NCBI RefSeq assembly: GCF_000332315.1
Contig: NZ_KB235933.1
Location: forward strand, 1,123,162 to 1,169,900
Direction: 5' to 3'
DNA from: Prochlorothrix hollandica PCC 9006 = CALU 1027
Lineage (GTDB): Bacteria > Cyanobacteriota > Cyanobacteriia > Prochlorotrichales > Prochlorotrichaceae
DNA length: 46,739 bases
Both the position numbers and the translations under genes were made by a program. Position 1 is the first letter of the stretch, and each line of letters opens with the position of its first letter. Under the pieces are notes generated by a model. The model searched no databases. It saw nothing but the letters and a program-made list of their open reading frames with translations, and was not told the origin of the DNA. This document shows, in pieces, positions 36,607-45,617 of the stretch.

Positions 36607-37083
36607 TTAAGCGCCCATGGCTTCCCTGAACCAGGGATCCACTCCTTGGGATCGGGCCTTCGGGGCTGAGGTGGCCGCTTTGCCCGCCAAAATCCGATCG
36701 CCCCCTTCATTGATCACCAACGGATCCCAACCCGGTGGAGCCGGAAAGGTGAGGGCCAGGGTAACCGCCAGGGTGGGGGGGGCTTCAAACAAAAGATTGA
36801 CAAAGGAACCGTGGCAGTGCTTGGCCATACACTGGGCCTTGGCCTCCAAAAGGCGGTGCAGAACCTGGGGATACAGGGTCGTGGGAATGCCCAATAAAAC
36901 CCAGCCTTTACGGTTTTGGGCACGGCGAAAGCGCAAGGTGGCCCAGGGGTTGGAGCGATCGTGGCGATCGCAGACCGGACGATCGCAGGCCAGATCATCA
37001 AGAACAGGGCGATCGCAGGGTAGAGAATCGGTTAGACTAAACATCGGCATACCAGTACCCGTGTACGATTGAGATATACTCAT
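36607..37083 (-). CDS. Hypothetical protein
   Basis: A 158-residue frame (147 from the alternative ATG 37050). The middle reads G-W-V-L-L-G-I-P-T-T-L-Y-P-Q-V-L-H-R-L-L-E-A-K-A, and later G-S-F-V-N-L-L-F-E-A-P-P-T-L and G-W-D-P-L-V-I-N-E-G-G-D-R, which looks like a real globular protein. The frame on the opposite strand (36617-37072) is less protein-like and was rejected. No domain is recognised. The region before the start is AT-rich (TATACTCATTTAGTT), a plausible promoter. Confidence 0.55.
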   Translation of the reverse strand: MSISQSYTGTGMPMFSLTDSLPCDRPVLDDLACDRPVCDRHDRSNPWATLRFRRAQNRKGWVLLGIPTTLYPQVLHRLLEAKAQCMAKHCHGSFVNLLFEAPPTLAVTLALTFPAPPGWDPLVINEGGDRILAGKAATSAPKARSQGVDPWFREAMGA

Positions 37084-37164
37084 TTAGTTCAATTGTACTA
37101 TATTTACGCCGCACCAGTCCGGATAGTTGTGTCTGATTTCGCCATGGCTAGACGTTGTGTTATT

Positions 37165-37490
37165 CCAAGTCCCGGGGCAAAAAGGCGATGGGAGAGGGTC
37201 CATTTCCCTGGGGTGGGTTCACCGATTTGGGTAGGGGCAATCCCCCCGTGGTTGCCCCGGTTGGGAGTCCCCAAGAGGGTCGGCACGGGGGCGCGACCCC
37301 TACCCGAAGTCAATTGTTCCAAGGTGAAATGCACCCCGTTGATCCGGCTCTGACCTTAGGCAATTGGAGAAGGTCCATTTCCCTGGGGTGGGTTCACCGA
37401 TTTGGGTAGGGGCAATCCCCCCGTGGTTGCCCCGGTTGGGAGTCCCCAAGAGGGTCGGCACGGGGGCGAGAACCCTACCCACAGTATCTA
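37165..37490 (-). repeat. Two adjacent truncated IS66-type MITE copies, reversed
   Basis: Two blocks (about 37190-37353 and 37370-37490) match the interior of the complete MITEs in reverse: GGTCCATTTCCCTGGGGTGG, GGTAGGGGCAATCCCCCC and GAGGGTCGGCACGGGGGCG. Both lack the terminal GTAAYTATTC repeats. They fill most of the 37084-37631 gap downstream of nrdJ, and I see no gene there. Confidence 0.7.
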
Positions 37491-37631
37491 CAGCAACCAT
37501 CTTTTGTCAGTTAACCAGGCTTTTACACCATTAACGGGGCTAATGCCATCTGGTTTTAAGGATTCAGTGCCCTAAACCTGCGTTAGCTTGCCCTGGTGCG
37601 GGTTGCCTATGCAGATCTAGGGCACTCGGGA

Positions 37632-38702
37632 CTAGGTGGGTTTCACCTCCGGCATCAGACACTTGTCGGAATCACAGCCCGCTGGACCAGCTTCCTGGAG
37701 CAAACCCTGGTCATAGCGTTGCAGGGCTGCTTGGAAGTTGTCGGTTTTGCGGCGCTGGGTTACCTCGGCCAGGAGGCGATCGTAGGTGGCCTGATCCACC
37801 GGTTCAAAGGGCAGGCGGGGGAACGTTTGGTGATCATCAAAGCGGGCCAGCAGGGCTGCGGAAATATAGCCCCCATCACTGTCCACCACCTGATGCATGG
37901 CTTGGGCCAGGGCATCTACTTCGGATTCCCGGAGTTCGATCGTGGCGCTGGTGTTATGGCGGGTGTAATGGCGCTGCACCTGCATATAGAAATCGAACTG
38001 GGCGAGGGCCGAAAATTGGCTAATGTCCACCCCATCGGCTCCCGGTAAGTCTGCCCAACTGACCGCTGTGGGAATTTCCACCAACCACTCCGTACAGCGG
38101 GGATCGAAGGGATCCTGCAAGAGGTTGCCCTGGTCGTCTTTGTCCGCCTGGGAGGGCACGATGTTGTAGCCATAGTCCAAACAGGCTAGGGCCACGGGGT
38201 CATCGCGGCGGAAGGTGATGCGCCGCAGGAAACGGGCTGCTTTGGGGGGGTGCCAGCCGCTGGAAGCACCGGTGAGCAGGGCTTTGGTGCCGCTGGGCTG
38301 GACGGTGGTGCAACGGTTGGGACGACGCAGCCCATGGCGATCGCAGTAGTCCCACACCTGTTGATGCACGACTTCTCGCCAGTGGTTGAGGTAGGCGGCT
38401 TCTTCGGCCTTAAAGTGCTGGCCTTGGGCTGTGTCGGGTCGCCCTGCGGTCCACCACTGGAGCCACTCCATGCCAAAGGCATGGACGAAGAAGTCAAACA
38501 AACCGGTGAAGGAAACTCCCACAATGGGATCCCATTCCCTGGATTTGCGGTAGCGTTCTTCGGTGAACTGGTGATTGAGCAACACCGCCACGGAGAGGGA
38601 ACAGGCTTTGAAGGCTTCATCTTGGGCGGCGCGATCGTGGGGATCAATTTGGTTGAGATGAACCTCCGCCAAATTGCAATGAAAAGCAGAACCAATGATT
38701 TC
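37632..38702 (-). CDS. nrdJ: Adenosylcobalamin-dependent ribonucleotide reductase NrdJ, exon 2
   Basis: The C-terminal 356 residues of a monomeric class II ribonucleotide (triphosphate) reductase. They begin at the Glu of the catalytic N-P-C-G-E motif, followed by F-H-C-N-L-A-E-V with the active-site disulfide Cys. T-V-Q-P-S-G-T-K-A-L-L-T-G is the phosphate-binding loop. The C-terminal shuttle pair is C-D-S-D-K-C. There is no usable start: TTG at 38705 is the last three bases of a group I intron. Expression therefore depends on RNA splicing to exon 1. Confidence 0.9.
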   Translation of the reverse strand, partial: EIIGSAFHCNLAEVHLNQIDPHDRAAQDEAFKACSLSVAVLLNHQFTEERYRKSREWDPIVGVSFTGLFDFFVHAFGMEWLQWWTAGRPDTAQGQHFKAEEAAYLNHWREVVHQQVWDYCDRHGLRRPNRCTTVQPSGTKALLTGASSGWHPPKAARFLRRITFRRDDPVALACLDYGYNIVPSQADKDDQGNLLQDPFDPRCTEWLVEIPTAVSWADLPGADGVDISQFSALAQFDFYMQVQRHYTRHNTSATIELRESEVDALAQAMHQVVDSDGGYISAALLARFDDHQTFPRLPFEPVDQATYDRLLAEVTQRRKTDNFQAALQRYDQGLLQEAGPAGCDSDKCLMPEVKPT

Positions 38703-39181
38703 CAAATTGTTACCCTAGGGGCTTTTTATCCCCTAGTTCTAGGGTTTCTTAATTCACCCTAGTTCGGCGTACATTTTCATTTCTATGATCACTATTTTAG
38801 AAATGCCCCACACTCTTGGAGGGATTATAGTCTGGGAATTGCAATGGTCAATAAATTAAATTATACAGCACTCTTAAATCAGTTGTAAGGATCTCGATGG
38901 CTGAAACCCTTAGTGTGGTGTGCGCCTGGTGTGCGCCTGGAGGGCGCACACCACACGACCCATTTCGGACTGCTGTACACGGATTAACGTCTTGAAGTAT
39001 CAACGCATTAACCGATCAATTCATGCCATTTATTTATACTATTCATGGATTCATGAAGTATCCCAGGATCACCCTCTACGCTCTACGGTACTGGTGGTTT
39101 TTTAGACTGCCAGTTACCTCGGTATTAGCATCGCAGCTTTCACCGATTTTGCGGGGTTTTTAACGTGAGGCAATATCACTT
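38703..39181 (-). ncRNA. Group I intron in nrdJ (479 nt, ORF-less, with a MITE inside)
   Basis: It separates the codons for N-P-C-G and E. P1 pairs exon bases CGTGTGGT with guide GCCTCACG (39164-39171), with one U-U mismatch and the expected U-G at the splice site, across a 10-base loop. P4 is TCGGT/ACCGA (39142-39146 with 39119-39123), enclosing P5 AGC/GCT with GAA and AAT joiners. P6 is GGTA/TACC plus CTGG/CCAG. P7 is GAGGG/CCCTC (39072-39076 with 38819-38823). A TTCATG/CATGAA hairpin fits P8, and two CTAGGG hairpins precede the last base, G, fitting P9. No homing endonuclease is encoded. Confidence 0.85.
38866..38975. repeat. TA-flanked MITE, copy 6, inside the nrdJ intron (110 bp)
   Basis: Ends CAGCACTCTTAAATCAG and CATTTCGGACTGCTG, with TA at 38864-38865 and 38976-38977. 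It is longer than the other copies because the TGGTGTGCGCC motif is duplicated in the central hairpin. It lies between the two P7 strands of the intron, in a peripheral position, so folding of the core could survive. Confidence 0.88.
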
Positions 39182-41671
39182 ACCACACGGATTGAGACCA
39201 TAGCGTTGGAAACGGTGTTCCAGTTCGTCCTCAGGCATATCGGGGCAGCGCTGGCGCACCCAACCCTTGGCTTCCGCTGGGCCTAGACTGGTGTAGATTT
39301 CCAGGAATTCCTGTTTGAGGAGGGGTTCACCGAGGAGATCGGCATTGGAGCGGGCGATCGCTTCGGGGGCGTATTGAATGGCCCCTTCCCCGGAATACAA
39401 CTGTTTTTGCACCGCCGCCGTCATCTCCGCCAAGGTGGGTTTGTGGTGATAAACACGGGTGTGGTTAGCCATGCGCAAGGCATCCCGTTCCGGGTCAATG
39501 CGCCAGTTCCCATTTTCATCCTGTTGCCAGAGGTTATCTTTAGCAGTGCTGCCGAGGGTGTCATCGTGGGCAAATTGGCGAATGCCTGCGGAATTGTGGG
39601 TGAGATAGCCATCACAGTAAAAACAATGCGCTTCTTCCACCTCAATGTCATAGGTTTGCACGGAATCATAGCTCCCCAGCCCCTTAACGGTCACCGGGAT
39701 ATCGAGATCAATCTCTGACTCCGCTTGATAGCGCTCATAATTCGAGGCGACCTTGCGACTGCCCTGGAAGCCCATGGCCTGCATTTCACTGTAGGTATAG
39801 GTTTCCCGCATCATCTCACCCGGCACCGTAAAACCATGCATTTTCAGCCCTTCCCGCAGCTTCCCTTTCAGGGAGTGGGGGGCAATGATGGCGTTGTACT
39901 GGCTCTTAAAGGCAGGGATGGTGACGTTGTATTTGACTTGCCAGTGGCTGACATGAGGGCGTACTACGGTCATCCGTCCAGTAAAACCAAGACTGGAGAG
40001 AACGGCAGCGACTTGACGCGCAAATTTTGGATAAACCGTAGTCACCAGATGAGGGGGGCGATTATTGACCGCACCATCACGATCCATACCATCACTATCC
40101 ATTAAGCCAGCCAGATAAGCCGATCGCACCTCCACTGAGCCTTGCAGGATAAAGGGAGGAACCACCAACGGTTGATGGGGTTGTTTGATGTGCTGGTGGA
40201 AGTATTCTGCTAAACGGATGGACGAGCAGATGGATTTAGCGGTATTTTCTCCCTGGGTCTGGCCATGGCTAGCGGTTAGGCCAAATAACCCTAGAGCCTG
40301 ATCGATCTTGTCTTGGAGGCGTTGGCTGAGTTCAGGCTGATGGGCATTCATGGCCCACTCAACGCGCCCATAGGGTTTGTTGTGCTTGTTGCGGCCCAAG
40401 GCTACATAACCATCCCCATGGGTGAAACCCATCAACCAAGCAATCTCCGGGGTCAAAGCAGGGATGGTTAGGGGTTTGGCGGTGCGACTATGGTTCGGAC
40501 GCTGGGCTGTGGTGTCTTGGGGCAAGGTTGTGACGGTACCCGGCAGCAGTTGAGTGCTATGGAGCAGACGATCGCCCGCTGCCAAGTCCTCTAGACGTTT
40601 CCAGGTCATGCTGCCGGTGGCATTGGTGAGGACAGCCATGCGGTGCTGGAGAGTGGCACGGGGAACGGTGGCGTTAGTTTCCAGTTCGTAGACATCCTGA
40701 ATACCCTGGTCAAACTTATTAACCACGCGCCGAAAGCCAATGGGCGTTTGCACCCGATCGCCCACTTGCACCTCTTTAATCGGCACTAAACCGTGATCGG
40801 TATGGACTAACGCATCTTCCGGCAGACAGCGACGGATATTGCCAGCCACGATCGTCACCGCTGCTTGATCAATGAGCAAACAGCATTCCACGGAATTTAA
40901 CTGCCGTCCCACCGCTTTATTGAGAATGGCCACACATTTTTGATACATCTCCGGGAGCTTGACCGGGTTGGCCACCCCGCCAAAGCCTTTGAGGGCTTCC
41001 CCCGCAGGGCGCACATCATGGAGATTAACAGTTACATCAATATCTCCGTTGAAGCGATCGTCGGTGGACAGTTCCAGCAGGGTTTGGTAGGAGGAGACCC
41101 AGCCTTGGCGACTGTCCCCCACGGTGATGGTCACCTGTTGGCCGTTCACCGCCACCGTTGTCTGCTCCCGGCGCTGATCCGGCGCAGTCACCCCCAGTTC
41201 CGCTTCCACGCTCAGGCTCAGGCTATTGCGGATGGGGGGCAACTGTTGGATATAGCGCGGCTCCAAGACGGCCCCGGTGCCGCAGCCCATCATGGCCAGA
41301 TCCATCATGAGGCCAAAGGCTCGCCAGTCTTCGGCGTTGGTGCTGGTGCAGTTGTAGGCACCGGAGAAATTTTGGGGATTTTCGGCCCAAGCAGTGCCCC
41401 CAATCCAGAGCCAGCGCCCGGAGGTCAGTGCCCGTAATTGCAATTGGTTGCGGCGGATCAGATCCGCCTCATCGGGGCTAAGTTGCCCCAGCTTGATCAG
41501 CCCCTGGAGGGTGCGATCGATGACTTCCGGCCAACTTTCCCGCACGCCATCGGTTTTGCGACTATAGGTGCGATAGAAAACGGGGTTGGCGGCGGGGGCG
41601 GTCGCCGGGAAAATGTCCGCTGTCCCTGGAGTGTTGGGTTCAGCAGGGGGACGGGTGAGTTCTTGAACCAT
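39182..41671 (-). CDS. nrdJ: Adenosylcobalamin-dependent ribonucleotide reductase NrdJ, exon 1 with intein
   Basis: ATG 41671 is preferred over GTG 41737. Extein sequence has Y-N-C-T-S-T-N with the first active-site Cys, then M-G-C-G-T-G-A-V-L-E-P. It runs to G-N-I-R-R, where a 412-residue intein interrupts, resumes at S-A-G-I-R-Q-F, and ends at G-L-N-P-C-G, the thiyl-radical Cys motif, where the intron begins. Without splicing the frame adds one Lys and stops at 39176. With both removed, exons 1 and 2 give about 774 residues, close to class II monomers such as the Lactobacillus enzyme. It reduces NTPs to dNTPs using B12. Confidence 0.9.
39593..40828 (-). mobile_element. Intein with LAGLIDADG homing endonuclease in NrdJ
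   Basis: A 412-residue intein. The N-terminal splice block is C-L-P-E-D-A-L-V, with Cys1. Block B holds T-L-Q-H. Two LAGLIDADG-like motifs are L-M-G-F-T-H-G-D-G-Y-V and L-A-G-L-M-D-S-D-G-M, with acidic residues retained. The C-terminal block is Y-D-I-E-V-E-E-A-H-C-F-Y, ending T-H-N before extein Ser. All splice residues (Cys1, block B His, penultimate His, terminal Asn, Ser+1) are present, so it should splice, and the endonuclease may be active. Confidence 0.93.
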
Positions 41672-41737
41672 GAAATCTCTGGGGTTGTGTTGTTGCGTGG
41701 ACAAAACCCCCGACCCAAGGAGGGATGACCGCTTCAC

Positions 41738-42119
41738 AGAGGGGGATCAGCCTCGGTTGGGGCAGAGGTCTACGGGACTAGTAGAGGGGATCAGGAGACC
41801 CGGAAAAACAGGGCATAAAGCAAAGAAAGGGCTGAAGCCCTGACTATGAAAGGAGGCTGAAGCCTTTGCTCGTCAAGGACTACACCCCGATCGATGGGTT
41901 CGTTTGATGCTCCTGAATCCCAGGGGAGCAGTCCAAAACTGGGACAGAAAACCCAAGGCTAGGGTTGTGCCCCATGGCTCGGACTGCACCTAATCGGTCT
42001 TCTAGCCTAACGCTCAAATTCCCCGATAGGATCCCTATGCAGATTTTCTCTTGGGCCTAGGGTTTAACTCCTTGATTCCATGGCCGTCCTCCGCTCCCCC
42101 TAGACCCAGATCGAGTTGC
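41738..42119. other. Gene-free region between gatB and nrdJ
   Basis: No gene or clear riboswitch is seen. A short repeated AAGGGCTGAAGCCCTGACTA / AGGAGGCTGAAGCC motif lies at 41826-41870. The nrdJ promoter presumably lies here. Confidence 0.5.
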
Positions 42120-43631
42120 TTACTCTCCTTTGAGGTGGCGGATGAGGATTTGGTTGGTGAGTTTGGGATCCACCCGTCCGCCGGTTTTCTTCATCAGTTG
42201 CCCCACAAAGAAGCCCTGAAGCTTGGTTTTACCAGCCCGGAACTGTTCTAACTCCTGGGGATGGGCATTGATCACCTCCAGCACCAGGGCTTCGATCGCC
42301 GCCGGATCGGAAATTTGGGTCAGTCCCTGGCTTGCCACCATGGCCTTGGGGGATCCCCCCGACTCCAACAGTTGGGGCAAGAGATCCTTGGCGATTTTGC
42401 CGCTGATGGTGCCGCTGGTGATCAAATCCACCAACTCCGCCAGGACTGGGGGGGTGAGGGGCAGGGTGGTGATGGTCAGGTCTTTGTGGCCATTGAGATA
42501 GGCGGCGATGTCCCCCATGATCCAGTTGGCCGCTTGCTTGGGTTCGGCTCCGGCGGCGATCGTGGTCTCAAAATAGGCCGCTGTGGCCTGGTCATCCGTC
42601 AGCACCCGCGCATCATAGGCCGATAGCCCTAGGTCATCTTCATAGCGGTGGCGCTTTTGGGCGGGCAGTTCCGGCACTTCGCTGCCCCACTGGGTCAACT
42701 GGGCGGCGGTCACCTCCAGGGGGGTTAGGTCCGGTTCGGGGAAATAGCGGTAATCGCTGGATCCCTCTTTTTTGCGCATACTGAAGGTTTGCTGGCTGCT
42801 TTCATCCCAGAGGCGGGTTTCTTGGACAATGGTGCCGCCGCTTTCCAGGCTTTCGATTTGCCGTTCAATTTCAAAATCAATGGCCTTGGCGATCGCGCTA
42901 AAGGAGTTCATGTTTTTGATCTCCACCTTGGTGCCAAAGGCTTCTTGGCCCACGGGACGGACGGATACATTGACATCGCAGCGCAGGGATCCTTCCTGCA
43001 TGTTGCCGTCGCTGATGCCCAAATAGCGGACAATGCGCCGCAGTTCCTGGGCATATTCTGAGGCTTCTTGGCCGGTGCGAATGTCCGGTTCCGAGACAAT
43101 TTCCAGCAGGGGCACCCCGGCCCGGTTGTAGTCGGCTTTGGAGTGGGTGGATCCCGCTAGGCGATCGCTGCCCCCATGGACGAGTTTACCGGCATCCTCT
43201 TCCATGTGGAGGCGGGTAATGCCGATGCGCTTGGTTTGGGCCTTGCCCTCGTCGTTCAACAGGGGTTTGCCTTTTTTGTCGGTGATTTCAATTTCCAGCC
43301 AGCCATGCTCGACGATCGGCAGGTCATACTGGGAAATTTGATAGTTTTTGGGCAAGTCGGGGTAGAAATATTGCTTGCGATCGAATTTGCTGTAGTCGGC
43401 GATCTGGCCATTGAGGGCGGTACCGGCTTTAACGGCAGATTCCAGCACCCGCTGGTTCAACACAGGCAGCACACCGGGCATCCCCATGCACACCGGGCAA
43501 ACATTGGTGTTGGGGGGGCTGTCGAAGGCGGTGGAACAGTTACAAAAGATTTTGGTGGCGGTGTTGAGTTGGCAGTGGGTTTCGAGTCCGATGATAACGT
43601 CGTATTGGGTTTTTACGGCTACGGCAGTCAT
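42120..43631 (-). CDS. gatB: Asp/Glu-tRNA amidotransferase subunit B
   Basis: A 503-residue GatB. It starts V-I-I-G-L-E-T-H-C-Q-L and has the zinc site C-N-C-S, then C-P-V-C-M-G-M-P-G. Y-F-Y-P-D-L-P-K-N-Y-Q-I-S-Q-Y and D-Y-N-R-A-G-V-P-L-L-E-I are kinase-domain hallmarks. The C-terminal YqeY-like helical domain ends F-F-V-G-Q-L-M-K-K-T-G-G. With GatA and GatC it converts misacylated Glu-tRNA(Gln) to Gln-tRNA(Gln) in the cytoplasm, an essential step in cyanobacteria. GatA and GatC are not in the window. The frame is intact. Confidence 0.97.
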   Translation of the reverse strand: MTAVAVKTQYDVIIGLETHCQLNTATKIFCNCSTAFDSPPNTNVCPVCMGMPGVLPVLNQRVLESAVKAGTALNGQIADYSKFDRKQYFYPDLPKNYQISQYDLPIVEHGWLEIEITDKKGKPLLNDEGKAQTKRIGITRLHMEEDAGKLVHGGSDRLAGSTHSKADYNRAGVPLLEIVSEPDIRTGQEASEYAQELRRIVRYLGISDGNMQEGSLRCDVNVSVRPVGQEAFGTKVEIKNMNSFSAIAKAIDFEIERQIESLESGGTIVQETRLWDESSQQTFSMRKKEGSSDYRYFPEPDLTPLEVTAAQLTQWGSEVPELPAQKRHRYEDDLGLSAYDARVLTDDQATAAYFETTIAAGAEPKQAANWIMGDIAAYLNGHKDLTITTLPLTPPVLAELVDLITSGTISGKIAKDLLPQLLESGGSPKAMVASQGLTQISDPAAIEALVLEVINAHPQELEQFRAGKTKLQGFFVGQLMKKTGGRVDPKLTNQILIRHLKGE

Positions 43632-43934
43632 GGCGAGGAAATCCGTCTACAGGGGTGATCGCGGGTCAGGGTTTGGGTCGGTTGGCTAGGATTGGGTCTA
43701 GCACCGATGGGCTAGGATTGATAGTCCTGTACCAAGGAGCTGTACCCATGATGCTAGGGGGCTAGCCTCGATCGGCAAGGACTCTTGGCCGGATTTAGGG
43801 GCGACCTTGCAGAATTTACAGAGGCAATACTCACAGTCAGAGTCTATGGTACGTCCCCTAGGGGGTTTTGGGTCGATCGGGTCTTGCCAAGCTCCCCGGT
43901 TCAGGGTTTGATCAACCCCAGTTCATAGCCAGCC

Positions 43935-44142
43935 GTAGGTTGGGTAGAGCTTGGAACCATTTTAGGTTTGTTGTCACAACCTTCCAGGGCGAAACCCAAC
44001 AGCCCGTTTTGTCAGGTTCCTTGTTGGGTTTCGTTCCTCTACCCAACCTACGATCGGTTGTTTTTCGCTGTAGGTTGGGTAGAGCTTGGAACCATTTTAG
44101 GTTTGTTGTCACAACCTTCCAGGGCGAAACCCAACAGCCCAT
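43935..44142. repeat. Two tandem copies of the GTAGGTTGGGT palindromic repeat
   Basis: Copy one spans 43935-44051 and copy two 44070-44142. They are nearly identical over the first ~75 bp (GTAGGTTGGGTAGAGCTTGG and following). Copy two lacks the right arm. A related copy is at 21380-21495. They fill the 43632-44188 divergent gap between gatB and the kinase-like gene. No other gene is seen in that gap. Confidence 0.75.
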
Positions 44143-44218
44143 TTATTGATGATCTATGATGATCAGCCATGAATAGGTTGCCAGTGTCTTGGACGTTTTA
44201 ATTCAGAAGTGCCAACGT

Positions 44219-45532
44219 ATGAATGCCAACACCGTTAACCTCAGCGGTCGCCAACGGATGTTATCCCAGCGCATTGCCCTTGCTGCCTTACAGTGGGTGG
44301 CTAGCCCCGATCGCGCACTCCAAGCCCAAGGCCGCGAGACCTTGACCCAATCTTTAGCAACCCTGGCCCAGGTGCACCGGGGCTTAACCCAGGGGGATGA
44401 GTCCCTCAACTTGTCCGGCTACTGTTCCCCTGCTATCCAGCGCCTCTATTTTGATCCTCCCGTGGGGGTGGATCGGCAGGTGCGGGCTTATGTGGCAGCG
44501 GGGCAAGAACTGTTGGCCACTGCCGAGGGCGATCGCAGCCTCCACCATCCGGCCCTCCAGGACATCTTGACCACTGCTCCCCAGGTCTTAGCCGCCCTCG
44601 ATCGCGTGGTGACCCAATATGAACAGGAAAGCCAAGAAGCAGCGTTACGGTTCCAGACCCAATTAATCCAAGCCCAGCGCCTGTCCAGCATTAACCAACT
44701 GATCGACGGGGTGACCTATGAGCTAACCAACCCGGTCAATGTCCTCTGTGGCAATTTGCCCGAAGTGCACCACTATGGGTCACAAATGCTGGATCTATTG
44801 CACCTGTACCGCAACACCTATCCCCAAGCCTCCCCCGCCATTGATCAAGCCCTGGCAACCCTGGATCTGGACTTTGCTACCCAGGATTTTCCCGATGCCC
44901 TGGCAGCGCTCCAAACCCACAGCAATCGCATTCGTCAACTGGTGTTTGCCCTGCGCAGTTTCTGCCGCCCGGATCAGTCCCAACATGCCTGCGCCGACAT
45001 CAATGCCGGTATCGATAGCGTCCTGTTGCTGTTGCGTAGTCGCTGGGATCATAAGCTGCCCCACCAAAAAATTGAGGTCAAAAAACAGTATCAGGTCTTA
45101 CCCCCTGTCAACTGTTATCCGGAGCAGTTAAATTGGGTGTTTATGAATCTGATCAACAATGCCATTGAAGCCTTAGAGACGACTTCAGCAACCACTTCAG
45201 CAACCACTTCAGCAACCACGGCTAATCAAAGACGGCCTCGGCAGATTACCATCACCACCGCCATGCGTCCCCAGGGCCACGCCCCCGCCCTGGCCCAGCA
45301 ACCCACCATTGTGATCCAAGTGGCCGACACGGGACCCGGCGTTGCTCCTGGGATCCAAGCCCAATTATTTCAGCCGTTCACCACTACTAAAAGTGCAGCG
45401 GGTCAGCAGGGGTTGGGGCTGGCCATGGGGGCGGCGATCGTCGAAGACCACCATGGGGGGGTGTTGCGCCATGTGCCGGAGTCTGGCCCTGGGGCACTCT
45501 TTGAAGTGGAAATTCCCCTGCGCCAGGGATAG
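44219..45532 (+). CDS. Histidine-kinase-like protein lacking the phospho-acceptor histidine
   Basis: ATG 44219 gives 437 residues; TTG 44189 is an alternative. The N-terminus N-L-S-G-R-Q-R-M-L-S-Q-R matches PilJ/NarX-type sensor regions, but there are no membrane spans. A coiled coil leads to the dimerisation region. It reads L-I-D-G-V-T-Y-E-L-T-N-P-V-N where relatives have H-E-I-N-N-P, so Tyr 167 replaces the acceptor His. The ATPase domain looks intact: N-box N-L-I-N-N-A-I-E-A, G1 D-T-G-P-G and G2 G-L-G-L-A-M. A Thr/Ser/Ala tandem insertion lies at ~322-336. No response regulator is adjacent. Confidence 0.85.
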   Translation: MNANTVNLSGRQRMLSQRIALAALQWVASPDRALQAQGRETLTQSLATLAQVHRGLTQGDESLNLSGYCSPAIQRLYFDPPVGVDRQVRAYVAAGQELLATAEGDRSLHHPALQDILTTAPQVLAALDRVVTQYEQESQEAALRFQTQLIQAQRLSSINQLIDGVTYELTNPVNVLCGNLPEVHHYGSQMLDLLHLYRNTYPQASPAIDQALATLDLDFATQDFPDALAALQTHSNRIRQLVFALRSFCRPDQSQHACADINAGIDSVLLLLRSRWDHKLPHQKIEVKKQYQVLPPVNCYPEQLNWVFMNLINNAIEALETTSATTSATTSATTANQRRPRQITITTAMRPQGHAPALAQQPTIVIQVADTGPGVAPGIQAQLFQPFTTTKSAAGQQGLGLAMGAAIVEDHHGGVLRHVPESGPGALFEVEIPLRQG

Positions 45533-45617
45533 GGGGATAATGGTGATGCCCCTGGTTATGCGTTCGTTTTAGGGCTATTTTATAGGTCCGTGAGAAAAGT
45601 CCGTGAGCAGTCCCCCC

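Noticed and set aside
36617-37072. 151-codon plus-strand frame
   Set aside because: It overlaps a minus-strand frame with better protein character and a plausible promoter. The plus product is basic and low in hydrophobic core.
38703-39181. nrdJ insert as a group II intron or second intein
   Set aside because: GTGTG near the 5' junction suggested a group II start, but using it would break the N-P-C-G-E codons and there is no matching domain V or 3' end. The insert has stops in all useful frames and no intein blocks. Group I pairings fit the exact exon borders.
41738-42119. Cobalamin riboswitch before nrdJ
   Set aside because: None of the conserved blocks found at 4390-4560 could be seen on either strand here.
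21380-44142. tRNA or other structured RNA genes among the palindromes
   Set aside because: The hairpins belong to repeat families with several copies. No tRNA-like T-loop and anticodon arrangement was found.
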